Shown: piece by piece, positions 1 to 6,138 of the stretch
Layout of the letters: each line of letters opens with the position of its first letter
Position numbering within the stretch: the first letter of the stretch is position 1
DNA from: Lactobacillus sp.
GTDB lineage: Bacteria; Pseudomonadota; Alphaproteobacteria; RF32; CAG-239
Direction: 5' to 3'
Length of the DNA: 6,138 nucleotides
NCBI GenBank assembly: GCA_031263385.1
Contig: JAISFX010000032.1
Span: forward strand, 1 to 6,138
Program-made: the position numbers and the translations under genes
Notes under the pieces: model-generated
Told to the model about the DNA's origin: nothing
Seen by the model: the letters and a program-made list of their open reading frames with translations, nothing else
Databases searched by the model: none

Positions 1-868
1 CGATGTTCTAAAGAGGATTTTACCACCAGAGCCAAGGCCGCCGGTGAGCGCAAGACCTCGTAAGTTGTCGGCAAGTGCGGTGGAGTATTTAATGCGAGAC
101 CCATATATTATTTATGCCAAGCATATTTTGCGATTGAAGCCTTTGGATGAGTTGGAGCCTGATTTGACGATGGCTGATTATGGCAATATTATTCATGGGA
201 TTCTTGATAATTTTAATAAAAGATATTCGACTGAGTTTCCGGAAAACGCCAAAGAAGAACTGCTAAAAATTGGGCACGAATATTTTGTGAAGAATAATAT
301 CGCTTTTGAAACCCGAGCTTTTTGGTGGCCCAGATTTGAGAAGATTGTTGATTGGCTGGTGGCTGCCGAAAGAGGGTATCGTAAAACCGTGGACAAGGTA
401 TATAGCGAAATTGAAGGAAGTATTAGGTTTGATGCTCCGGCCGGAGAGTTTGAGATTACGGCAAAGGCAGACAGGGTTGATGAGCTTAAGAACGGCAGGG
501 TTGCAGTTATAGACTATAAAACAGGACAAATCAGAAGCCAAAAAGAGGTGAAATCTGGCTATGCTCCGCAGTTGCCAATAGAAGGGATTATTGCGGCAAA
601 CGGTGGTTTTACCCCTATTGGGAAGAGAGAGGTTGAAAAGCTGATTTATTGGGGCTTGGGTAATAAAGATTTGGTTATTGATGAAGAAGTAAAAGATATT
701 TTGGAAAGTAATCTGCAAAATATAAAGGACTTGGTTGCGTTATTTGATTTTGAGACTACGCCTTATATGGCAAGACCTAATCCTTCTAAATTGCCGAAAT
801 ACTCAGATTATGACCACTTAGCAAGGGTTAAGGAATGGTCTGTGAGTGAGGAGGGCGGCAATGAGTGA
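1..868 (+). CDS. addB: AddB, double-strand break repair helicase-nuclease subunit, C-terminal part (5' truncated)
   Basis: This is the C-terminal PD-(D/E)XK nuclease domain of AddB, partner of AddA in the complex that resects double-strand breaks for RecA. The frame is open from base 2 with no stop before it, so the gene enters from the left. The GTG at 44 is an internal valine, because the residues before it (LPPEPRPPVSARPRKLS) match the usual AddB lead-in to the nuclease domain. About 288 residues are visible. SAVEYLMRDPYIIYAKHILRL is the typical domain entry. Nuclease residues are Asp at 470 (KADR), then Asp at 512 and Lys at 518 (IDYKTG), followed by SGYAPQLPIEG. The tail DYDHLARVKEW is characteristic of the alphaproteobacterial form. 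No cysteine occurs in the visible part, so the iron-sulfur cluster of Bacillus AddB is not supported here. The stop overlaps the addA start by 8 bases. Family assignment is firm; the missing N-terminal part was not seen. Confidence 0.93.
   Translation, partial: DVLKRILPPEPRPPVSARPRKLSASAVEYLMRDPYIIYAKHILRLKPLDELEPDLTMADYGNIIHGILDNFNKRYSTEFPENAKEELLKIGHEYFVKNNIAFETRAFWWPRFEKIVDWLVAAERGYRKTVDKVYSEIEGSIRFDAPAGEFEITAKADRVDELKNGRVAVIDYKTGQIRSQKEVKSGYAPQLPIEGIIAANGGFTPIGKREVEKLIYWGLGNKDLVIDEEVKDILESNLQNIKDLVALFDFETTPYMARPNPSKLPKYSDYDHLARVKEWSVSEEGGNE
849..855 (+). promoter_or_regulatory. Ribosome binding site that decides the addA start
   Basis: AGGAGGG lies inside the 3' end of addB, 5 bases before the ATG at 861. 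The alternative in-frame GTG at 846 would put this site inside the coding region and add only MRRAA, which has no support. The ATG at 861 is therefore the better start. Confidence 0.8.
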
Positions 869-3800
869 GAAGCTGAAAGCAGAAAAACAACAGAGAGGGC
901 AATTGGCAACCGACCAGCAAAGAAAAGCATCAGACGCGTTCACTTCTGCGTGGGTGGAGGCTTCTGCCGGTACGGGCAAGACCAAGGTGTTATCAGACAG
1001 GGTTTTGAGGACTTTGTTGTCAGGGGTTAATCCTTCAAAGATATTATGTTTGACCTATACCAAGGCGGCGGCTGTGGAGATGAGTTCTCGTATATCAGGC
1101 AGGTTGGCAAGGCTTAGTGTGTTGGGCGATGATGATTTGCATAAAGAGCTTGAGACATTATTGGGGAAGATGCCTGACGAGAGGAAGGAATATAACGAGC
1201 TTATGGCTCAGGCTAGAAGGTTGTTTGCTTTGGTGTTGGATACTCCTTCAGGAATGAAAATACAGACCATTCACAGTTTTTGCCAAGAGATATTAAAGAG
1301 GTTTCCGCTGGAAGCCAGAGTTTCTCCTTATTTTGAGGTTATGGATGAGAGAAGCTCTCTAGAGGCTCTTAATGAGGTAAAGCTACGGTTAATAAGAAAA
1401 ATTGAAGAAGAGCCAAACAGCGGCAGCGCAGAGGCGTTATCATACCTAATTAAGAACGGCGGAGAGACAAAGCTTTCGGATGTAATGTTTAATATTGCAT
1501 TTGAGCGCAGTAAAATCTCAGGATTATTGAAATATGGTTTATCAGCAATTTTGCGCGAGATTGCAGAGCGTTTGGAGATTGATGAAAAAGACAATCTGGT
1601 GATGGCGGAGAAAAGGTTTGGTGAAGAGCTTGATGAAGAGACTATGCGAAAAGTGGCAGAGACATTGGCTCAGGGCTCAAAAACAGATATCAAAAGTGCA
1701 GAAATTATTGCAAGGTTTCTAGAAGATAGAGACAGTTATGAGGATTATAAGTCAGCATTTTTGACCCAGAAAAATGAAATACGCAAGGCTTTGGCTACAG
1801 CTGCGGCACAAAAAATTTATCCGGATATTGCAGAGGTTATGTTTGCAGAGGCTGAGAGAATTGCTTGGTTTGAGAACCATAAAAAATCTTTGGCATTGTT
1901 TTTATCAACCAAGGCGGTCTTGGTTTTGGCGGCAGATTTAATCGGTGGTTATAATAATTATAAAAAAACAAATTCAAAAATGGATTATGAGGATTTGATT
2001 GTTATTACCAAAGAGCTTTTAGAAAAGCCAGACGTTGCCGATTGGGTGCTTTATAAGCTGGACGGTGGTATTGACCATGTGCTGATTGATGAGGCGCAAG
2101 ATACGTCGCCAAACCAGTGGGCTATTGTTAAGCATTTGACTGAGGGGTTCTTCTCGGGCGGGTTTGAGCGCGCCAGAACAGTTTTTGCAGTGGGTGACAA
2201 AAAGCAGTCGATATATAGTTTTCAGGGGGCTGACCCTGCAAAGTTTAGCGAGATGAAAGAGCATTTTGCCGCTAAAGACCCAACATTCAAAGAGGTTAGG
2301 CTTGATGTGTCTTTTCGTTCTGCCGATGCAGTTTTGGATGTGGTGAATAATCTGTTTTTAGAAGATAAAGTGGCTGGTGTTAAGCTTGATGAACCGCATA
2401 TTCCGTTTAGAATCGGCGATGCAGGTAAGGTAGAGCTTTGGCCGTTGATAGAGCCTGTGGACGGAGAAAACCCTGATGTATGGTATCCTCCTGTGGAGAG
2501 GATTGTCGGTGATTCAACAAGCTCTAGACTGGCGACCCAGATTGCGGCGAAGATTAAGCAAATGGTTGATGAGAAAGAAATCTTGCTTTCACAAAATCGC
2601 CCGTTTAGGTATAAAGACTTTTTGATTTTGGTGCAGAGAAGAAACTCGTTTGTTGAAGAAATGGTCAGTGCGCTGAAGGTTGCCGGTGTTAATGTGGCAG
2701 GCGTTGATAAGATTAAGCTTTTGGAACAGATTGCTGTTCAGGACTTGATTGCTGTTGGGCAGTTTTTGCTGCTTTCAACCGATGATTTGACTTTGGCAAC
2801 AATATTGAAGTCTCCATTATTTGGTCTTGATGACAATGATTTGTTTGCGCTTTGTTATAATCGAGGCGGGGCAAGTTTATGGACAAGGCTGGGTGATAAT
2901 AAAAAGTATGAGGCCGTTTATAAAGACCTGCAGGAGCTTTTGAATATGGCTGATTATGTTAGGCCGTTTGAGCTGTTCTCGTACATATTGGGCAAAAAAG
3001 GCGGACGCAAAAAGTTTGTGGAGCGCATGGGGATTGATGTTGAGGATGGTATTGATGAGTTTATGAATTTGGCTCTTAATTTTGAAAAAGAGCATATTCC
3101 GTCAATGCAAAACTTTATTGAGTGGATGCAAAAGGGTAGTGTGGAGATTAAGCGTGAGCTAGAGCAAAGCGAGGCTGATGCGGTGAGGATTATGACTGTT
3201 CATGGTTCAAAAGGCTTGCAGGCTCCAGTGGTGATTTTGCCTGACACTGTTCGTGTGCCTCAGTTTAAGAAAGAGGCTAGGATTTTGTGGGGTGAGAGCT
3301 CTTATGATGAAAAGATGTTTTATTATCCGCTTTCAGGCAATGAATATAACCAAACAGCGGTTTCTATTCATGAATATGAGCAAGCTAAGACAATGGAAGA
3401 ATACTACAGGCTTTTGTATGTGGCTTTGACACGTGCAGAGGACAGGCTTTGTGTTTGCGGATATCAGAAGAAAAATAAGCCAAATGAGAAATGCTGGTAT
3501 AATTTAGTCAGAGATAATTTGGGAGAGATTGGCATTGAGGCAGAGGGCTGTATTAAACACGAAACAACCCAACAGATTGAGCCCAAGACAAAAGAGATTA
3601 AACCAGCAAAAGATTTGTCTTTGATAGAGGTTGACTGGCTTTATAAAAATGCTGAGCCGGTTCAGGCTTTGGCAAGGCCGTTGGTGGCTTCTAAGCTTGA
3701 GGAAGATGATGTTGATGTGCCGATGCTTTCTCCGATTGGGGCAAAGGGCAAGAATGTGTATCGCCGCGGGCAGGTGATTCATAAGCTATTGCAGTTTATG

Positions 3801-4211
3801 CCGGTGATTGAGAAAGACGAAGAAAAGCTTTTGAAAGTGATAGAAAAAATTGCGCCGGAACTGAGCATTGAGAGCAGAGAGAAGATTGCGGTTGAGGTTC
3901 TGCGCTTGTTTAGAGACGGCAGGTTTGCCAAGGTGTTTGGGGAAGGCTCTAAGGCAGAAGTTCCGCTTATGGGCGAGGTTGATGGGCAGGTGATTACGGG
4001 ACAAATCGACCGATTGGTGGTTTTGCCGGATGAGGTGATGATTATTGATTATAAGACAAATCGTCCGGCAGCCAGAGATATTAAGGATGTGCCGAAGGTT
4101 TATTTAAAGCAGATGAACGCCTATAAGACATTGGTTCAGCGTATTTATCCTGAAAAGAGGGTAAGCTCATATATATTATGGACGGATATTGCTTCAATAA
4201 TGGAGATTTAA
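861..4211 (+). CDS. addA: AddA, double-strand break repair helicase-nuclease
   Basis: This UvrD-like (SF1A) helicase with a C-terminal PD-(D/E)XK nuclease unwinds and degrades broken DNA ends with AddB, making single strands for RecA. From ATG 861 it has 1116 residues, a normal size for the family. Motifs in order are: Q-motif glutamines at 19-20; Walker A ASAGTGKT 34-41; motif Ia TYTKAAA 65-71; IQTIHSFCQ 134-142; Walker B DEAQD 410-414; motif III GDKKQSIYSFQG from 445; motif IV arginine 486; motif V TVHGSKGLQAP from 779; motif VI YRLLYVALTRAED 849-861. The nuclease has His974 (RGQVIHKLLQ), Asp1050 (GQIDRL), and Asp1063 and Lys1065 (IDYKTN). Every catalytic residue looks intact. It is translationally coupled to addB by the ATGAGTGA overlap. 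The protein ends soon after the conserved LWTD, a little earlier than many relatives. Identification is very secure. Confidence 0.97.
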   Translation: MSEKLKAEKQQRGQLATDQQRKASDAFTSAWVEASAGTGKTKVLSDRVLRTLLSGVNPSKILCLTYTKAAAVEMSSRISGRLARLSVLGDDDLHKELETLLGKMPDERKEYNELMAQARRLFALVLDTPSGMKIQTIHSFCQEILKRFPLEARVSPYFEVMDERSSLEALNEVKLRLIRKIEEEPNSGSAEALSYLIKNGGETKLSDVMFNIAFERSKISGLLKYGLSAILREIAERLEIDEKDNLVMAEKRFGEELDEETMRKVAETLAQGSKTDIKSAEIIARFLEDRDSYEDYKSAFLTQKNEIRKALATAAAQKIYPDIAEVMFAEAERIAWFENHKKSLALFLSTKAVLVLAADLIGGYNNYKKTNSKMDYEDLIVITKELLEKPDVADWVLYKLDGGIDHVLIDEAQDTSPNQWAIVKHLTEGFFSGGFERARTVFAVGDKKQSIYSFQGADPAKFSEMKEHFAAKDPTFKEVRLDVSFRSADAVLDVVNNLFLEDKVAGVKLDEPHIPFRIGDAGKVELWPLIEPVDGENPDVWYPPVERIVGDSTSSRLATQIAAKIKQMVDEKEILLSQNRPFRYKDFLILVQRRNSFVEEMVSALKVAGVNVAGVDKIKLLEQIAVQDLIAVGQFLLLSTDDLTLATILKSPLFGLDDNDLFALCYNRGGASLWTRLGDNKKYEAVYKDLQELLNMADYVRPFELFSYILGKKGGRKKFVERMGIDVEDGIDEFMNLALNFEKEHIPSMQNFIEWMQKGSVEIKRELEQSEADAVRIMTVHGSKGLQAPVVILPDTVRVPQFKKEARILWGESSYDEKMFYYPLSGNEYNQTAVSIHEYEQAKTMEEYYRLLYVALTRAEDRLCVCGYQKKNKPNEKCWYNLVRDNLGEIGIEAEGCIKHETTQQIEPKTKEIKPAKDLSLIEVDWLYKNAEPVQALARPLVASKLEEDDVDVPMLSPIGAKGKNVYRRGQVIHKLLQFMPVIEKDEEKLLKVIEKIAPELSIESREKIAVEVLRLFRDGRFAKVFGEGSKAEVPLMGEVDGQVITGQIDRLVVLPDEVMIIDYKTNRPAARDIKDVPKVYLKQMNAYKTLVQRIYPEKRVSSYILWTDIASIMEI

Positions 4212-4267
4212 AAGCGGCTTTGTTTGGTGAGGATATCAGCTTTTGGGCTGGAAAAGAAAGTTTGCCC

Positions 4268-4296
4268 TTTTAATTTCTGTAAAAAGTAACTATATT
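4268..4296 (+). promoter_or_regulatory. Possible trxA promoter (weak)
   Basis: The AT-rich gap between addA and trxA contains TATATT at 4291-4296, a fair -10 element that reads CTATATT with its flank. A poor -35, TTTTAA at 4268-4273, lies 17 bases upstream; TTGCCC at 4262 is a better hexamer but is spaced too far away. No terminator separates addA from trxA, so read-through from addBA is also possible. This is inference from composition and spacing only. Confidence 0.3.
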
Positions 4297-4314
4297 AGTA
4301 ATAATAAAATTAAA

Positions 4315-4323
4315 AGAGGAAGG
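4315..4323 (+). promoter_or_regulatory. trxA ribosome binding site
   Basis: AGAGGAAGG is a purine-rich Shine-Dalgarno sequence ending 7 bases before the ATG at 4331. It supports that start and suggests efficient translation of thioredoxin. Confidence 0.8.
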
Positions 4324-4330
4324 TGTTGCC

Positions 4331-4645
4331 ATGAAAAATATTAGTGATGCACAGTTTGAAGCAGAGGTTCTTAAGTCTAAGGGCTTGGTTTTGGTTGATT
4401 TTTGGGCGGAATGGTGCGGTCCGTGTCGTCAGCTTACTCCTATTTTGGAAGAAGTGTCTAAAGACTTAGGTAGTAAGGTATCTATTGTTAAGATGAATGT
4501 TGATGAGGCACCCGGTACAGCATCTCAGTACGGCATCAGAAGTATTCCGACAATGTTTTTGTTCAAAGACGGCAAGCAGGTTGACACCAAAGTTGGTTTG
4601 AACGGTAAACAGTCTATTATTGACTGGATTGAGGCTAATTCGTAG
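4331..4645 (+). CDS. trxA: Thioredoxin (Trx-1 type)
   Basis: A complete 104-residue cytoplasmic thioredoxin, which reduces disulfides in client proteins such as ribonucleotide reductase and peroxide-scavenging enzymes, and is itself recycled by thioredoxin reductase. The redox site WCGPC covers residues 28-32, with cysteines 29 and 32. The buried Asp23, Lys54 and the cis-proline Pro73 (SIPTMFLFKDG) are all in place. The fold is a single domain with no signal peptide or membrane segment. The start has a strong ribosome binding site. It follows addA by 119 bases, an arrangement common in Alphaproteobacteria, and ends before a strong terminator. It may have its own promoter in that gap. Nothing in the protein is unusual, and the assignment is secure; whether it is the only thioredoxin in the genome cannot be told here. 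Confidence 0.97.
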   Translation: MKNISDAQFEAEVLKSKGLVLVDFWAEWCGPCRQLTPILEEVSKDLGSKVSIVKMNVDEAPGTASQYGIRSIPTMFLFKDGKQVDTKVGLNGKQSIIDWIEANS

Positions 4646-4697
4646 GGCTTTGGGTCTATGGCGTTATGCTAAGATTGCAGGCGGCTAAAATGTTTTG

Positions 4698-4722
4698 AAA
4701 GCGGGGTTTTGCCCCGCTTTTT
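4698..4722 (+). terminator. Rho-independent terminator after trxA
   Basis: A perfect 9-base-pair stem, AAAGCGGGG (4698-4706) with CCCCGCTTT (4712-4720), closes a TTTTG loop and runs into five T (4718-4722). It lies 53 bases after the trxA stop. Read on the minus strand the hairpin is the same but the trailing T run is broken (TTTC, then TTTT further on), so it may also stop hemW transcripts, though less efficiently. No other hairpin terminator is visible in the trxA-hemW gap. Confidence 0.9.
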
Positions 4723-4769
4723 GTGATTGGTACTTTAGTGTGGAGTGACGGAGGAAGAGGAGTTGAGTG

Positions 4770-5840
4770 TTATTGAGCCAGCTCTTCGATGATTTTGTTT
4801 AAAAGAGGGAAGCCCTTGTTGGTGGCAAAGATATGGGTGTCGGTTTCTTCTAGCAATCTCTGCTGCTTTAGCTCTATTAGGTTTCTGGTGTTTACGAAGT
4901 CATGAAATTTTATGCCGCATTGTTTGTGGAAAAGCTTTTTATCTATTCCTTCGGTTATGCGCAGGCCCATCAGCAACAGCTCAGCAGCTCTTTCCATTGG
5001 GGTTAGTTTTTCGAGATTGCGGTGGTGGTGGGTGGCGGTTAAGCCTATGCGCCCATGTGATGATTGTCCAACGCCGAGGTAATCTCTTCCTTGCCAGTAG
5101 CCTAAGTTATGTTTTGATTCAAAGTTTTTTTGAGAGAAGTTAGAGACCTCATATTTATTATAGCCCTTGGATTCTAAGATTTTTTCAGTTAGTTCATAAA
5201 GGAGTAGGGCGTTGTCTTCATCAAGGTTTTCGACACCCATTTTATAAAAAGGGGTTCCTTCCTCGATAGTAAGTTGGTAAAGAGACAAGTGCTTCATTCC
5301 TAAATTTGCAGCCTGAACAAGTTCTTTCTCCCAGTCTTTGCTCTTTTGATTGGGGCGGGCGTAAATCAAATCCATACTATGATTGTCAAACGTTTTGGTA
5401 ACTTCATCAATGGCTTTGAGTGCCTCTGCAAGGTTATGAGTTCTGCCCAGAAATTTTAAGTCTTTATTGTTTAGAGCCTGAACCCCTAGTGACAGACGGT
5501 TTATTCCTGCTGATTTGAGGTCTGAAAAAAGGTTTGGGCGATGAGTGTTGGGGTTGGCCTCTAGAGAAATCTCAATATCTTTTGCGGTGTTCCATTTTGA
5601 GTGGATGTGATTTATGAGTTTTTCAATATTAATTGGCTTGATTAATGACGGAGTACCGCCTCCGAAAAATATGGAGACGGCAGTTTGGTCATGTGTTATG
5701 TTGTGATAAAAATCTAAATCATCTATGTAGGCGCTAATTATTTTGTCTTCGTCAGCGGTCTTGACCTCGCTGAAAAAGTCGCAGTAAGGACATTTGGAAA
5801 GGCAAAAAGGCCAATGTATGTAGATGCCTAGTTTCTTCAT
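4770..5840 (-). CDS. hemW: HemW, radical-SAM family heme chaperone (formerly called HemN-like oxygen-independent coproporphyrinogen oxidase)
   Basis: HemW binds heme and is thought to deliver it to respiratory proteins. It resembles HemN but is not a proven coproporphyrinogen oxidase. The 356-residue protein opens with the radical-SAM triad CxxxCxxC at Cys13, Cys17 and Cys20, followed by DFFS, with GGGTPS at 60-65 and SLEANPNT at 92-99. The HemW-specific heme-binding motif HNxxYW is present as HNLGYW at 244-249. This motif and the absence of the longer HemN N-terminal region favour HemW. The protein looks about 20 residues shorter than usual, with a gap near 274-280, and has variants such as GQSSHG and ARPNQ where relatives have GPGAHG and ARPGQ. 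Its ATG overlaps the hslU stop by one base (TAATG on the coding strand) and no Shine-Dalgarno is seen, so translation probably depends on coupling to hslU. Confidence 0.93.
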   Translation of the reverse strand: MKKLGIYIHWPFCLSKCPYCDFFSEVKTADEDKIISAYIDDLDFYHNITHDQTAVSIFFGGGTPSLIKPINIEKLINHIHSKWNTAKDIEISLEANPNTHRPNLFSDLKSAGINRLSLGVQALNNKDLKFLGRTHNLAEALKAIDEVTKTFDNHSMDLIYARPNQKSKDWEKELVQAANLGMKHLSLYQLTIEEGTPFYKMGVENLDEDNALLLYELTEKILESKGYNKYEVSNFSQKNFESKHNLGYWQGRDYLGVGQSSHGRIGLTATHHHRNLEKLTPMERAAELLLMGLRITEGIDKKLFHKQCGIKFHDFVNTRNLIELKQQRLLEETDTHIFATNKGFPLLNKIIEELAQ

Positions 5841-6138
5841 TATAATATAAATTTCGATAAATCGCTGGCTTGGGTATATTTGCTGAGTTTTTCCTCGACT
5901 ATTTGCGGAGTTATGGTTTCTGTATGGCCGTTTTTGTCAGAGGCTGTATAGCTGATGTCTTCTAACAAGATTTCAAGCACTGTATGAAGGCGGCGAGCAC
6001 CGATGTTTTCTACGTTTTCATTTATCTCAACAGCAATGTCGGCAATCTTTTCAATGGCTTCTTTCTCAAACTTGAGTTCTAAGCCCTCAGTATTCATGAG
6101 GGCGATATATTGCTCAATTAAGTTAGCCTCAGGCTCTG
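5840..6138 (-). CDS. hslU: HslU, ATPase subunit of the HslUV protease, C-terminal part (5' truncated)
   Basis: This is the last 99 or so residues of HslU (ClpY), the AAA+ unfoldase ring that feeds proteins into the HslV peptidase in the cytoplasm. The frame runs to the right edge of the window, so the ATG at 6097 is internal: the codons before it read EPEANLIEQYIAL, which leads directly into NTEGLELKF as in HslU. The sensor-2 region ENIGARRLHTVLE is intact with its arginine pair, and LLEDISY follows. The extreme C-terminus SDLSKFIL matches the tail that docks into HslV and activates it (DLSRFIL in E. coli). The Walker A, Walker B and I domain lie outside the window. The TAA stop shares one base with the hemW start. 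hslV would be expected further upstream on this strand, but that is inference. Confidence 0.95.
   Translation of the reverse strand, partial: EPEANLIEQYIALMNTEGLELKFEKEAIEKIADIAVEINENVENIGARRLHTVLEILLEDISYTASDKNGHTETITPQIVEEKLSKYTQASDLSKFIL

Noticed and set aside
263..718. A 151-codon open frame on the minus strand opposite addB
   Set aside because: It lies fully inside the addB nuclease coding sequence, has no recognisable domain, and its composition is that of an antisense shadow.
846..860. GTG at 846 as an upstream addA start
   Set aside because: It would place the AGGAGGG site within the coding sequence and add five residues with no family support; ATG 861 has the correct spacing.
3195..3221. 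Gln instead of Glu in AddA motif V (GLQAP) as a possible inactivating change
   Set aside because: This form is, to my knowledge, the usual one in alphaproteobacterial AddA, so it is a lineage mark and not a defect.
4237..4250. Small hairpin CAGC-TTTTGG-GCTG after addA as a terminator
   Set aside because: The stem is only four base pairs and is followed by GAAAAG rather than a T run.
5018..5040. GGTGGTGGTGGGTGGCGGTT as a simple repeat or G-quadruplex element
   Set aside because: It lies within the hemW coding sequence and encodes the HHH run and neighbouring residues; it has only one GGG tract, with the other tracts just two G long, so a stable quadruplex is not convincing.
1..6138. Search for defence, phage, toxin-antitoxin, CRISPR or transposon signals
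   Set aside because: All substantial open frames are explained by five housekeeping genes; no direct or inverted repeats, arrays or mobile-element genes were seen.

Overview
The window is a conserved housekeeping stretch from a low-GC (low 40s %, by eye) alphaproteobacterium. Three things point there. The end-resection nuclease is the alphaproteobacterial AddAB type, with AddA carrying the GLQAP form of helicase motif V. The gene order addB-addA-trxA is common in that class. The HemW and HslU fragments also read as alphaproteobacterial. The low GC would fit a host-associated or gut lineage (Rickettsiales/Holosporales-like or the uncultured gut groups), but that placement is inference. I see no phage, transposon, CRISPR or defence genes.

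Layout. Bases 1-868 (+) are the C-terminal nuclease domain of AddB, cut by the left edge. Bases 861-4211 (+) are complete AddA, overlapping addB by 8 bases and preceded by a strong ribosome binding site inside addB. A 119-base gap follows, with a weak promoter candidate and a good ribosome binding site, then trxA (4331-4645, +) and a clear intrinsic terminator (4698-4722). From the other side, hslU (C-terminal part only, cut by the right edge) and hemW form a minus-strand pair joined by a one-base stop/start overlap. They converge on the terminator.

How the genes work. AddA and AddB form the helicase-nuclease that resects double-strand breaks and loads RecA. Thioredoxin is the general thiol reductant and is probably only a syntenic passenger. 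HslU is the unfoldase ring of the HslUV protease. HemW is a radical-SAM-fold heme chaperone.

I found no previously undescribed system. The points most worth checking are small: an apparently shortened HemW with several altered consensus positions, no Shine-Dalgarno at its coupled start, a 31-codon open frame across the addA stop, absence of cysteines in the AddB nuclease domain, and a G-rich + strand that persists through genes coded on the other strand.
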